Below, one piece after another: positions 1-10,878 of a DNA stretch of 46,877 bases. The first letter of the stretch is position 1, and each line of letters begins with the position of its first letter. Made by a program: the position numbers and the translations under genes. Under the pieces are notes generated by a model. That model made no database searches and was not told the origin of the DNA. It saw only the letters and a program-made list of their open reading frames with translations. The stretch comes from Betaproteobacteria bacterium (GTDB lineage: Bacteria; Pseudomonadota; Gammaproteobacteria; Burkholderiales; Burkholderiaceae_C), in assembly GCA_009923315.1 (NCBI GenBank), contig RFTU01000010.1, forward strand, positions 1 to 46,877, given 5' to 3'.

Positions 1-15
1 GACAAGAAGGCCTGA
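1..15 (+). CDS. petA: 3' end of ubiquinol-cytochrome c reductase Rieske iron-sulfur subunit (partial)
   Basis: Only the last four codons (Asp-Lys-Lys-Ala) and a TGA stop are inside the window. The assignment is an inference from position. In proteobacteria the Rieske subunit gene lies directly upstream of the cytochrome b and c1 genes, as it would here, with 88 bases between this stop and the cytochrome b start. Nothing of the 2Fe-2S domain is visible, so the residues themselves prove nothing. Confidence 0.5.
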   Translation, partial: DKKA

Positions 16-103
16 GCCTTCGGTTCAGCCGCCGTCCCGCGCAGCCGTTTAGCTTCTACCCAAACAGCCCATATTGGCGAGCCCGCAGTTCCCGGAGTAA
101 CGC

Positions 104-1504
104 ATGGCCGAGTTCAAGACCGTCGACCCGAATGCCCCCATCGGCGAGAAGCTGATGACCTGGGTGGACAACCGTTTCCCCGCCACGAAGCTGTACAAGG
201 AACACCTCTCCGAGTACTACGCGCCGAAGAACTTCAACATGTGGTACTTCTTCGGTTCGCTGGCCCTGCTGGTGCTGGTGATCCAGATCGTCACCGGCAT
301 CTTCCTGGTGATGCACTACAAGCCAGATGCGGCATTGGCCTTTGCCTCGGTGGAGTACATCATGCGCGATGTGCCATGGGGTTGGTTGGTGCGCTACATG
401 CATTCCACGGGCGCATCGGCCTTCTTCGTGGTCGTCTACCTGCACATGTTCCGTGGGCTGATCTACGGCTCCTATCGCAAGCCGCGCGAACTGGTGTGGG
501 TCTTCGGTTGCGCCATCTTCTTGTGCCTGATGGCCGAAGCCTTCATGGGCTATCTGCTGCCCTGGGGGCAGATGTCTTACTGGGGCGCCCAGGTGATCGT
601 GAACCTGTTTGCCGCCGTTCCCTTTGTCGGTGAAGACCTGGCCCTGCTGATCCGCGGCGACTACGTCGTCAGCGATGCCACGCTCAACCGCTTCTTCAGT
701 TTCCACGTGATCGCCGTACCTCTGGTGCTGCTGGGACTCGTGGCCGCGCACATCATTGCGCTGCACGAAGTGGGCTCCAACAATCCCGACGGCGTGGAGA
801 TCAAGGCGAACAAGGATGCATCAGGCAAGCCGGTGGATGGCATTCCCTTCCATCCGTACTACACCGTGCACGACATCATGGGCGTGAGCGTGTTCCTCAT
901 GGTGTTTTCGGCCATCGTGTTCCTGGCCCCTGAACTTGGCGGCTACTTCCTGGAATACAACAACTTCATTCCGGCCGATCCGCTGAAGACGCCTGCGCAC
1001 ATCGCACCGGTGTGGTATTTCACGCCGTACTACTCCATGCTGCGCGCCACCACCGACGTGATGATGAACGTCTTGGTCGTCATCGTGGGCCTCGGCGCCG
1101 TCACGGCAGTGGTCAAGGGCCAGTTCTCAGGCGTGGCCAAGGCGGGTATCGTCGTCGCCGCCCTGGTGGCTGCGGCGCTGTTCAAGACCTTCGATGCCAA
1201 GTTCTGGGGGGTGGTGGTCATGGGTGGTGCGGTCATCATCCTGTTCTTCCTGCCCTGGCTGGACAACAGCCCGGTGAAGTCCATCCGCTATCGCCCCACT
1301 TGGCACAAGGTTCTGTACGGCATCTTCGTGATCTTCTTCCTGGTGCTGGGCTACCTGGGCATCCAGCCCCCGTCTGACATGGGCACGTTGATCGCCCAGA
1401 TTGGCACCCTGTTTTACTTCGGCTTCTTCCTGCTGATGCCGTGGTGGAGCCAAATAGGTGAATTCAAGCCGGTGCCCGATCGCGTGGTGTTTCAGCCCCA
1501 CTGA
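104..1504 (+). CDS. petB: Ubiquinol-cytochrome c reductase, cytochrome b subunit
   Basis: This is the membrane core of the bc1 complex (complex III). It oxidises ubiquinol at the Qo site and passes electrons through two b hemes to the Qi site. The 466-residue protein has many hydrophobic segments. The expected heme ligands are visible: His100 and His114 (14 apart) in one helix, His201 and His216 in another. The Qo motif reads PVWY at 302-305 instead of the textbook PEWY, a variant I recall from beta- and gammaproteobacteria. The C-terminus carries extra transmembrane helices (about 380-455), consistent with a fused long-form cytochrome b. The ATG has a GGAG ribosome site at 94-97. It sits between petA and petC, so a petABC operon is likely. 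Confidence 0.97.
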   Translation: MAEFKTVDPNAPIGEKLMTWVDNRFPATKLYKEHLSEYYAPKNFNMWYFFGSLALLVLVIQIVTGIFLVMHYKPDAALAFASVEYIMRDVPWGWLVRYMHSTGASAFFVVVYLHMFRGLIYGSYRKPRELVWVFGCAIFLCLMAEAFMGYLLPWGQMSYWGAQVIVNLFAAVPFVGEDLALLIRGDYVVSDATLNRFFSFHVIAVPLVLLGLVAAHIIALHEVGSNNPDGVEIKANKDASGKPVDGIPFHPYYTVHDIMGVSVFLMVFSAIVFLAPELGGYFLEYNNFIPADPLKTPAHIAPVWYFTPYYSMLRATTDVMMNVLVVIVGLGAVTAVVKGQFSGVAKAGIVVAALVAAALFKTFDAKFWGVVVMGGAVIILFFLPWLDNSPVKSIRYRPTWHKVLYGIFVIFFLVLGYLGIQPPSDMGTLIAQIGTLFYFGFFLLMPWWSQIGEFKPVPDRVVFQPH

Positions 1505-1533
1505 ATGACGGCGTAACTCGGAAGACACAAGAC

Positions 1534-2316
1534 ATGAAAAAGCTGTTCGCATCCCTGTGTGCCGCCGCGGCGCTGATGATCGGTGCCGCGCCTGCGGCCC
1601 ACGCCGCCGGCGGCGGCGTGGCTTGGGACAAGTTCCCCACCGAGAAGATGAACGACCTGGCCGCCCTGCAAAACGGCGCCAAGCTCTTCGTCAACTATTG
1701 CCTGAACTGTCACGCTGCAGCCTTCATGCGCTACAACCGCATGAAGGATCTCGGCCTGACCGACGAGCAGATCAAGGACAACCTGATGTTCGCCACCGAC
1801 AAGGTGGGCGAAACGATGAAGGTCTCTCTGGATCCCAAGCAGGCCAAAGACTGGTTCGGTGGCAACCCACCCGACCTCACCCTGGTGGCCCGCTCCCGCT
1901 CGGCTGCAGGCATGGGCACGGGTGCAGATTACCTCTACACCTACTTGCGCACCTACTACCGCGACGAGACCAAGGCCACCGGTTGGAACAACCTGGCCTT
2001 CCCCAATGTGGGCATGCCGCATGTCTTGTGGGAATTGCAGGGTCAGCGCAAGGCGGTGTTTGAAGATCGCCCGGACCCGCACGACAAGGCCAAGACGGTG
2101 CATGTCTTCAAGGGCTACGAGCAGTTGACTCCGGGCTCGATGAGCGTGCGCGAATACGACAATGCCGTCGCCGACCTGGTGGCCTTCTTGCAGTGGATGG
2201 GCGAACCCCAGCAGGGCAACCGTGTACGACTGGGCGTCTGGGTGCTCTTGTTTTTGGGGGTCTTCACCTTCATCGCATGGCGCCTGAACGCGGCCTATTG
2301 GAAAGACATCAAATAA
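1534..2316 (+). CDS. petC: Ubiquinol-cytochrome c reductase, cytochrome c1 subunit
   Basis: Cytochrome c1 takes electrons from the Rieske protein and hands them to a soluble cytochrome c on the periplasmic side. The 260-residue protein begins with a clear Sec signal peptide (two lysines, an Ala/Leu-rich core, cleavage probably after AHA near residue 24). The heme c site CLNCH is at 56-60. A methionine in a PNVGMPH context is a candidate sixth ligand. A single C-terminal anchor helix (about 233-253) is followed by a short basic tail, as in the family. It begins 29 bases after petB and is very likely in the same transcript. Confidence 0.97.
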   Translation: MKKLFASLCAAAALMIGAAPAAHAAGGGVAWDKFPTEKMNDLAALQNGAKLFVNYCLNCHAAAFMRYNRMKDLGLTDEQIKDNLMFATDKVGETMKVSLDPKQAKDWFGGNPPDLTLVARSRSAAGMGTGADYLYTYLRTYYRDETKATGWNNLAFPNVGMPHVLWELQGQRKAVFEDRPDPHDKAKTVHVFKGYEQLTPGSMSVREYDNAVADLVAFLQWMGEPQQGNRVRLGVWVLLFLGVFTFIAWRLNAAYWKDIK

Positions 2317-2358
2317 AGCCTGATCACACGCAACCCGATTTCCTGAAGTCGGTTTGTT

Positions 2359-2402
2359 GCGCAGTGGGTGCACCGTTGGTGGTGCCAAGATGCCCACTGC
2401 GC
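2359..2402. terminator. Long inverted repeat between petC and sspA, possible terminator or processing hairpin
   Basis: A perfect 10-base inverted repeat (GCGCAGTGGG at 2359-2368, CCCACTGCGC at 2393-2402) encloses a 24-base loop. Inside it, GCACC (2370-2374) can pair with GGTGC (2380-2384), giving a stacked or branched stem. The following bases are T-rich only in part (CTTCGTGTTTCTG), so this is not a classical rho-independent terminator. It lies in the 174-base gap after the bc1 genes and could end the petABC transcript or protect its 3' end. Confidence 0.4.
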
Positions 2403-2490
2403 TTCGTGTTTCTGACGGCACGACCTGAAGAACCGCGGCAAGCCCCGTAGCCTGCTGAACCACCACACCCTCTAGGGGAGAACACACGCC

Positions 2491-3102
2491 ATGATGGTGC
2501 TTTATTCCGGAACCACCTGCCCGTACTCGCACCGCTGCCGCTTCGTGTTGTTCGAGAAGGGCATGGATTTCGAAATCCGCGATGTGGATCTATTTGCCAA
2601 GTCCGAAGACATCGCGCTGATGAACCCCTACAACGAGGTGCCCATCCTCGTGGAGCGCGACCTCATCCTGTACGAGTCGCACATCATCAACGAGTACATC
2701 GACGAGCGCTTCCCCCATCCGCAGTTGATGCCCGGGGATCCGGTGGCCCGTGCCCGGGTACGCCTGTTCCTCTTCAACTTCGAGAAGGAACTGTTCACGA
2801 ATGTGAATGTGCTCGAAGGCAGGGGCATCAAGCCCAACGACAAGCAGATTGAGAAGTCGCGCTCCCAGATTCGCGATCGGCTGACGCAGCTGGCGCCCAT
2901 CTTCATGAAGAACAAGTACATGTTGGGCGACGACTTCTCCATGCTCGATGTCGCCATCGCCCCTTTGCTGTGGCGCCTGGACTACTACGGCATCGAACTG
3001 TCGAAGAATGCGGCGCCCCTGCTGAAGTACGCCGAGCGCATCTTCTCGCGCCCGGCCTACATTGAGGCGCTGACGCCCTCCGAGAAGGTGATGCGCAAGT
3101 AG
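2491..3102 (+). CDS. sspA: Stringent starvation protein A, glutathione S-transferase-fold regulator
   Basis: SspA is an RNA polymerase-associated protein with a GST fold that acts in starvation and acid-stress responses in enteric bacteria. The 203-residue product has the N-terminal thioredoxin-like domain (roughly 1-80, with a CPYSHRC stretch near the start and an NEVPILVE segment) and an all-helical C-terminal domain. GST-fold SspA proteins usually lack glutathione transferase activity. That is family knowledge, not visible here. A GGGGAG ribosome site precedes the start. sspB follows 17 bases after its stop, the standard sspAB pair. Confidence 0.93.
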   Translation: MMVLYSGTTCPYSHRCRFVLFEKGMDFEIRDVDLFAKSEDIALMNPYNEVPILVERDLILYESHIINEYIDERFPHPQLMPGDPVARARVRLFLFNFEKELFTNVNVLEGRGIKPNDKQIEKSRSQIRDRLTQLAPIFMKNKYMLGDDFSMLDVAIAPLLWRLDYYGIELSKNAAPLLKYAERIFSRPAYIEALTPSEKVMRK

Positions 3103-3119
3103 TCCCGCGGCGGTTTGGC

Positions 3120-3695
3120 ATGAGCAACCCCCTGAGCCCGGAGTCCCAAGGCAACAGCACGCGACCGTATCTGATCCGGGCGTTGCATGACTGGTGCGCT
3201 GACAACGGCTTCACGCCCTATCTCGCCGTGCATGTCGACGAAACCGTGGATGTGCCGCGGGAGTATGTGAAGAACAACGAAATCGTGCTGAACGTGGGCT
3301 TCGAGGCCACCAGTGGTTTGCAGTTGGGCAACGAATTCATCGAGTTCAAGGCCCGCTTCGGCGGGGTGGCCCGTGAGATCTGCGTGCCTGTGGACCATGT
3401 GGTGGCCATCTACGCGCGCGAAAATGGTCAGGGCATGGCCTTCCCGATGCCGGTGACACCCGGCTCGGCGCCCAGCATGGGTTCGGACGGGTCGGAGTCC
3501 GCCTCCGCCGTGGGGGGTGCCTCCCCTGCCAGGCCCGGTGCGCCTCGCTTGGCGGCCGTGCCGTCCCATCGCATGGTGGCTGCCGACGAAGCCGGCCGTG
3601 GCTCCCTGGGGGGCCACGCGCACGAGGACGATGATCCCGACCCGTCTGGGCCGGATGCCCCCGGCGGCAGACCGTCTCTGAAACGCATCAAATAA
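3120..3695 (+). CDS. sspB: ClpXP protease specificity-enhancing factor SspB
   Basis: SspB is the adaptor that binds ssrA-tagged peptides and tethers them to ClpX for degradation by ClpXP. The first 110 or so residues form the conserved substrate-binding domain (PYLIRALHDWCADNGFTPYL near residues 18-37). A long, flexible Gly/Ser/Pro-rich linker follows. The last residues (RPSLKRIK) match the short ClpX-docking module known from the Escherichia coli protein. At 191 residues it is somewhat longer than the E. coli protein, and the extra length is all in the linker. It is probably co-transcribed with sspA, and the tRNA-Thr gene follows 21 bases after the stop. Confidence 0.95.
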   Translation: MSNPLSPESQGNSTRPYLIRALHDWCADNGFTPYLAVHVDETVDVPREYVKNNEIVLNVGFEATSGLQLGNEFIEFKARFGGVAREICVPVDHVVAIYARENGQGMAFPMPVTPGSAPSMGSDGSESASAVGGASPARPGAPRLAAVPSHRMVAADEAGRGSLGGHAHEDDDPDPSGPDAPGGRPSLKRIK

Positions 3696-3716
3696 ACTTC
3701 GCGCCTGGACGTGCAG

Positions 3717-3792
3717 GCCGGCTTAGCTCAGTTGGTAGAGCACCGCTCTTGTAAAGCGGGGGTCGTCAGTTCGAGTCTGACAGCCGGCACCA
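3717..3792 (+). tRNA. tRNA-Thr (anticodon UGU)
   Basis: A 76-nucleotide cloverleaf including an encoded CCA end. The acceptor stem pairs 3717-3723 with 3782-3788, the discriminator is A3789 and CCA is 3790-3792. The anticodon stem CCGCT/AGCGG (3743-3747, 3755-3759) encloses the loop CTTGTAA with anticodon TGT at 3750-3752, which reads threonine codons. The T-arm contains the usual TTCGAGT. It lies 21 bases after sspB and may be processed from the sspAB transcript. Confidence 0.97.
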
Positions 3793-3806
3793 GACCCTCC
3801 CATGCG

Positions 3807-4124
3807 TCACCGAGACAGCAGGGCACTCAACCGTATCCGGGGCACCACCAAGCCCGCTTGCTTCAACGCCTGCTCCATCAGGGGCACCAGTTGGCGCAAC
3901 TTGGTGAGCGCAGCGGCTTGACGTGTGAGCAGGGTCCAGCCCTGATCATCCCAGGGCCCGGCCATCAGGTGGGGCCGTAGAGCTGCAGGCAGCACGGGCA
4001 ACACGGCGGCCAGGCAGGCCCTGGATTGCGCCATGCGGTGCGACAAGGTGGCCAGGCTGGCGTCCTCGCGAAGCGTAGACCCGACGGTGCGGGGCAGGGG
4101 CACGGACTCAGCGAACCTGCCCAT
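3807..4124 (-). CDS. DUF721 / DciA-like protein
   Basis: A 105-residue protein read from an ATG at 4122-4124. The body (about residues 30-105) resembles the DUF721 fold of DciA, the replicative helicase (DnaB) loader/operator of bacteria without DnaC. It has a VLPVLPAALRPHL segment, a WTLLTRQAAALTKLRQLVP segment and a tail of hydrophobic strands. No strong catalytic motif is expected in this family. Its start lies 14 bases inside the 3' end of the upstream YchJ-like gene, suggesting translational coupling. A longer reading frame upstream is only the other frame of that gene. The role in helicase loading is inferred from the family. Confidence 0.7.
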   Translation of the reverse strand: MGRFAESVPLPRTVGSTLREDASLATLSHRMAQSRACLAAVLPVLPAALRPHLMAGPWDDQGWTLLTRQAAALTKLRQLVPLMEQALKQAGLVVPRIRLSALLSR

Positions 4125-4500
4125 CGACGTACCACCACTGCCCCGCTTCGAGCACGAAGCGGCTGCATTCATGCAAACGGTGCGCCTTGCCGCCGGACTT
4201 GCTGCGCGCCACGAATTCAACCACGGCGCTGGCCGGGCCCGTGGCTTCGTGCCGGCGAACCTCCAGGCCCAGCCACTTCAGTCCGGCGGGCAGGGCCTCC
4301 AGATGGGCTGGTCGGGTGCTGGGGTGCCAGGTGGCCAGGAGGTAGTCCGTCCTGCCCAAGGCGTAGGCGCTGTAGCGAGAACGCATCAGGGCTTGCGCGT
4401 CCGGCGCCTGCAAACGCTGTTCGCCTTCGTGCCAACGGGCGCAGCAGGCCTGCAGCAGAAGGCCTGAACCACAGGGGCAAATCGGTTGCGGTGCGCTCAC
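4108..4500 (-). CDS. YchJ-like protein with N-terminal SEC-C metal-binding motif (UPF0225)
   Basis: A 130-residue protein read from a GTG start at 4498-4500; no ATG is available. The N-terminus carries a SEC-C zinc motif (CPCGSG at about 8-13, CC near 19-20). It is followed by a YchJ/NTF2-like domain with the typical MRSRYSAYALGRTDYLLATW segment and WYVDG near the C-terminus. YchJ proteins have no firmly established function. It diverges from secA, whose product ends in the same kind of SEC-C motif, and its stop overlaps the start of the DciA-like gene. No good ribosome site is visible, so the exact start is uncertain. Confidence 0.85.
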   Translation of the reverse strand: MSAPQPICPCGSGLLLQACCARWHEGEQRLQAPDAQALMRSRYSAYALGRTDYLLATWHPSTRPAHLEALPAGLKWLGLEVRRHEATGPASAVVEFVARSKSGGKAHRLHECSRFVLEAGQWWYVDGQVR

Positions 4501-4579
4501 TTTATGGAGTGTAGGCCCGGGATAAACTCGAAAGTTAACCTTTTTGGCGGCGGGGCTGAAGCCCAAGCCGGCGTCACGC

Positions 4580-7333
<2,754 letters not shown>

Positions 7334-7340
7334 CCACCTC

Positions 7341-8585
7341 ATGAGCGTCAACCTCAAAGCCCCCGATCCCGCGAGCCTGAAGCCGGTTGCCGGCGTGCAA
7401 CTGGGCATCGCCATGGCGGGCATCCGCAAGCCCAACCGCCGTGACCTCACCGTGATCACGGTGGACGAAGGCGCCTGTGTGGGCGGCGTGTTCACCCTCA
7501 ATCGGTTCTGCGCCGCACCGGTGCAGTTGTGTCGCGAACACCTCAAAGCCAATACGCCGGGTGGCCGGGGTATCCGGGCCTTGGTGATCAACACCGGAAA
7601 CGCCAACGCCGGTACGGGTGAAGACGGCCTGATCCGTGCGCGACAGACCTGCATAGCCTTGGCCCGCCACCTGAACTTGGCCCCCGAGCAGATCCTGCCC
7701 TTTTCGACGGGCGTGATCATGGAAACGCTGCCGGTGGATCGCATCGAAGCGGGGCTGCCCGCGGCGCTGGCCAACTTGAATGCCGACAACTGGGCAGTGG
7801 CCGCCGAAGGCATCATGACCACGGACACCTTACCCAAGGCGGCCTCGCGCCAAGTGCTCATCCAGGGCAAGACGGTGACGGTCACCGGCATCAGCAAGGG
7901 CGCGGGCATGATCAAGCCCAATATGGCCACGATGCTGGGTTTCGTGGCCACCGATGCGGTGATCGCGCCGGGCTTGATGGATGAGTTGGTGCGCGAAGCG
8001 GCCGACCGCAGCTTCAACCGTATCACCATCGACGGCGACACCTCCACCAACGATTCCTTCATCGTCATCGCCACCAACCGGGCCGGCCACACGCCGATCG
8101 AGCAGCTGGACTCGCCCGAGGGCGTGGCCCTGCGCGATGCGCTGTTCGGCGTGGCACAAGAACTGGCGCAGGCCATCGTTCGCGATGGCGAGGGAGCCAC
8201 CAAGTTCATCACCGTTCGCGTCGAGGGTGGCAAGACCAAGGAAGAGTGCCGGCAGGTCGCGTATGCGATCGCCCATTCGCCCTTGGTCAAGACGGCCTTC
8301 TTTGCCAGTGACCCCAACCTGGGCCGTATCCTGGCAGCCGTTGGCTATGCCGGCATCGCCGATTTGGACCAGACGCAGATCGATCTGTTTCTCGATGATG
8401 TGCATGTGGCGCATCAGGGCGGGCGCCACCCCCAGTACCGGGAGGCTGATGGCCAGCGCGTGATGAAGCAAAGCGAGATCACGGTCAAGGTGCTGCTCAA
8501 CCGGGGCGGCATCGCACGGGCGACGGTTTGGACGTGTGACCTGTCGCACGACTACGTGAGCATCAACGCGGACTACCGCAGCTGA
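7341..8585 (+). CDS. argJ: Bifunctional glutamate N-acetyltransferase / ornithine acetyltransferase ArgJ
   Basis: ArgJ recycles the acetyl group in the cyclic arginine pathway, moving it from N-acetylornithine to glutamate; bifunctional forms also use acetyl-CoA. The 414-residue precursor self-cleaves into two chains. The cleavage site is visible as NMATMLG, with Thr197 as the N-terminal nucleophile of the beta chain. The oxyanion residues sit in the STGVIME segment (122-128), and [11 protein letters not shown] (83-93) is typical. Its ATG lies 7 bases after the secA stop. I cannot tell from sequence whether it is bifunctional or monofunctional. Confidence 0.97.
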   Translation: MSVNLKAPDPASLKPVAGVQLGIAMAGIRKPNRRDLTVITVDEGACVGGVFTLNRFCAAPVQLCREHLKANTPGGRGIRALVINTGNANAGTGEDGLIRARQTCIALARHLNLAPEQILPFSTGVIMETLPVDRIEAGLPAALANLNADNWAVAAEGIMTTDTLPKAASRQVLIQGKTVTVTGISKGAGMIKPNMATMLGFVATDAVIAPGLMDELVREAADRSFNRITIDGDTSTNDSFIVIATNRAGHTPIEQLDSPEGVALRDALFGVAQELAQAIVRDGEGATKFITVRVEGGKTKEECRQVAYAIAHSPLVKTAFFASDPNLGRILAAVGYAGIADLDQTQIDLFLDDVHVAHQGGRHPQYREADGQRVMKQSEITVKVLLNRGGIARATVWTCDLSHDYVSINADYRS

Positions 8586-8638
8586 ACGACCGACACGGAC
8601 AAGGCTTGACGCAGCGGCCCACCCGAGATCGCCGAGCA

Positions 8639-9979
8639 ATGGAGCACACGCCGCGCGAACGGGCCCTGCTCGCTTGGGCTCGTCTCATGGGCTGGGCCAC
8701 CTTGGCCGAAGGCGACCTGCTGCGCGACGCGGCCTATCGCCGGCTGTGGACCTCGATCCTGACCAGCGCTTTCGGCGCGCAGATCACCATGCTGGCCTTG
8801 CCGCTGACCGCAGCGGTGCTGTTGCATGCCAGCCCCACGCAGATGGGCCTGCTCACCGCGATGGAGATCGCGCCCTTCGTGCTGTTTTCGCTGCCCGGCG
8901 GGGTGTGGCTGGACCGCGTGCGCAAGTTGCCCGTCTATGTGGTGGGCGAGTCGATGATCGGCCTGATCCTGGCCAGCGTTCCGCTGGCCTGGTGGATGGG
9001 CTGGCTGGCCATGCCCTGGATGTACGCAGTGGGCTTTGTGATCGGCGCCATCCACACGATCGCCGGCAGTGCGGCTCAGATTGTGCTGACCCAGGTGGTG
9101 CCGCGCGAGCGTCTGGTGGAGGCACATGCCAAGAATGCGATGGCCAACTCAGGCGCCGAAGTGGCGGGTCCGGGCTTGGCGGGTGCGCTGATCAAGATGA
9201 TGGGGGCGCCGGCGGCGCTTCTGGTCGATGCGGCACTGCTGCTGGGCTCGGCGCTCATCCTGCGCGGTATCGACATCCGCGAGGAGCCGCCCAAGCCCAT
9301 TCAAGGCTCAGCCGCTCAGGCCTTTTGGCGCGACTTGATGGAGGGCTTGCGCTTCGTGCGTGGTCACCCCCTGTTGGTTACGCTGGCGGTTACGGTGGGC
9401 CTGTGGCAGATGGCGCACCATGCGGCGGTGGTGGTGCAGATCCTGTTTGCCACTCGGGTGCTGGGCATGGGCGAGCAATCGATCGGCTTGTCCTACATCG
9501 CCCTGGGTGTGGGCACCGTGGTCGCCAGCGTATTGGGCAGGCGCGTCAGCGCGCGAATCGGCCCGGGGCCCTGCATGTTGCTGGGGTTCGCGATCACGGG
9601 CGCCGGCTGGTTGATGCTGGCAGTGGCACCAGAAGGTGAAGTCGGCGTGGCGATGTTTGCCGGCATGCTGATGAGCTTCAGCGCGGGGGCCATCTTCATC
9701 TTCATCAACTTCCTGGCCCTGCGACAGGCCGTTACGCCCGCGCCGCTTCTGGGCCGCATGACCAGCACCATGCGTTGGTTGACGCTGTTGGCCGCAGGTC
9801 CCGGCGCCTTGATCGGCGGCTGGCTGGGCGAGCACCTGAGCCTGCGCTGGGCGCTGGCCTTTGCCGGTGGCACCTCCTTGCTGTTGGCCCTGGTGGCCTG
9901 GCGGGTGCCGCGCCTGCGGCAACTCAAGACCTTGCCGGCTCCCGAACCCGAATACCTGACGGGTCGACCCGCGGATTGA
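8639..9979 (+). CDS. MFS transporter, EntS-like (MFS_3) family
   Basis: A 446-residue integral membrane protein with about twelve hydrophobic segments, preceded by a short cytoplasmic stretch rich in Arg. The first helices (SAFGAQITMLALPLTA, then a GVWLDRVRK loop) match the EntS-type, proton-driven exporters of the major facilitator superfamily. The substrate is unknown; relatives export siderophores or drugs. I chose ATG 8639; an in-frame TTG at 8606 would add 11 residues. Its last 56 bases overlap the 3' end of the convergent ugpQ gene. The nearest neighbours give no clue to the cargo. Confidence 0.85.
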   Translation: MEHTPRERALLAWARLMGWATLAEGDLLRDAAYRRLWTSILTSAFGAQITMLALPLTAAVLLHASPTQMGLLTAMEIAPFVLFSLPGGVWLDRVRKLPVYVVGESMIGLILASVPLAWWMGWLAMPWMYAVGFVIGAIHTIAGSAAQIVLTQVVPRERLVEAHAKNAMANSGAEVAGPGLAGALIKMMGAPAALLVDAALLLGSALILRGIDIREEPPKPIQGSAAQAFWRDLMEGLRFVRGHPLLVTLAVTVGLWQMAHHAAVVVQILFATRVLGMGEQSIGLSYIALGVGTVVASVLGRRVSARIGPGPCMLLGFAITGAGWLMLAVAPEGEVGVAMFAGMLMSFSAGAIFIFINFLALRQAVTPAPLLGRMTSTMRWLTLLAAGPGALIGGWLGEHLSLRWALAFAGGTSLLLALVAWRVPRLRQLKTLPAPEPEYLTGRPAD

Positions 9980-10748
9980 CTTCAGGGTCGAACAGGTGGA
10001 CAGCGTCGGTGATCAGGCCGTCCACACCCCAAGCGGCCAATCGGCGCGCCTCCTCCGGCTCGTTGACCGTATAGATCCAAACCTTCAGGCCACGGGCCTT
10101 GAGGCCTTCGATCATCGGTGCATCGACCAATTCATGCTGCACCACGCAGGCGCAGCAACCCAACTCCACTGCCTCGTCCATCCAGTGCGCACGCAGCTGG
10201 TTGATCAGTAAGGCGCGGGGCAGGGCGGGTGCTGTGGCCTGCGCGGCCCGCAGGCACAGGGGCTGAAACGAGGACAGGATGGGCATGGTCGGCAGCGGTG
10301 CTTGCAACGGGCGGTTGCGTTCACAAGACGCCTTCCACCGCTGCAGGGCCAGGGCCGCCACCGCTTCACCCGTGGCATGGTCTTCCCCGGGCGTGGGCTT
10401 GATCTCGATGTTCAGAACCGCCTGATGGGCAAACACGAAGTTCAAGACCTGGGCCAGACTTGGGATGGGCTCGAAGGCATGCTCGGATTGGTGCCAGGCG
10501 CCGGCGTCTAGGTTTTGCAGCTCCGACCATGGTCGGTCACCCGCGCGACCGTGTTCGGTGGTGGTGCGGTCCAGGGTCGTGTCGTGCATCAGGAACGGCA
10601 CACGGTCCGCACTGATCTTGGCGTCGACTTCGAAGGCTCGCCAGCCCAGGGCGTGGCCATGGCGCAAGGCGGCCAGGGTGTTCTCTGGCGCCTGCCGGCC
10701 CGCCCCGCGATGGGCGATCCAGAAGGGGTAGGGCCAATTCAGGGTCAT
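9924..10748 (-). CDS. ugpQ: Glycerophosphodiester phosphodiesterase (cytoplasmic UgpQ type)
   Basis: The enzyme hydrolyses glycerophosphodiesters to sn-glycerol 3-phosphate and an alcohol, in phospholipid turnover. The 274-residue product has no signal peptide. The family residues are in place: HR at 13-14, PENT at 21-24, Glu40 and Asp42 in FEVD, and HD at 55-56. A WIYTVNEPEEARRLAAWGVDGLITD segment near the C-terminus is typical of the TIM-barrel end. The last 20 or so residues are a Pro/Arg-rich extension that overlaps, in antisense, the MFS gene. The ATG at 10748 was chosen because the longer frame upstream has no family similarity. Confidence 0.93.
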   Translation of the reverse strand: MTLNWPYPFWIAHRGAGRQAPENTLAALRHGHALGWRAFEVDAKISADRVPFLMHDTTLDRTTTEHGRAGDRPWSELQNLDAGAWHQSEHAFEPIPSLAQVLNFVFAHQAVLNIEIKPTPGEDHATGEAVAALALQRWKASCERNRPLQAPLPTMPILSSFQPLCLRAAQATAPALPRALLINQLRAHWMDEAVELGCCACVVQHELVDAPMIEGLKARGLKVWIYTVNEPEEARRLAAWGVDGLITDAVHLFDPEVNPRVDPSGIRVREPARS

Positions 10749-10878
10749 GGGCGGCCTCCGGGGGGCTGTTGACGGGCCTTGAAACCCTTCCGACAGGCTG
10801 GAGGGGGCCTCTCGGTTAGCATACTGGGTCAGTATCGGGAAGCGGGCGTTCGTCAACCCGCCGATGCTGCGGTTTTTC

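Noticed and set aside
3717-3807. tRNA-Thr 3' end as an integration site of a mobile island
   Set aside because: No integrase, no repeated tRNA end, and the genes downstream (DciA-like, YchJ-like, secA) are core genes.
4531-4546. Near-palindrome AAAGTTAACCTTT upstream of secA as an operator
   Set aside because: Imperfect and short, with no second copy and no known regulator site that it resembles.
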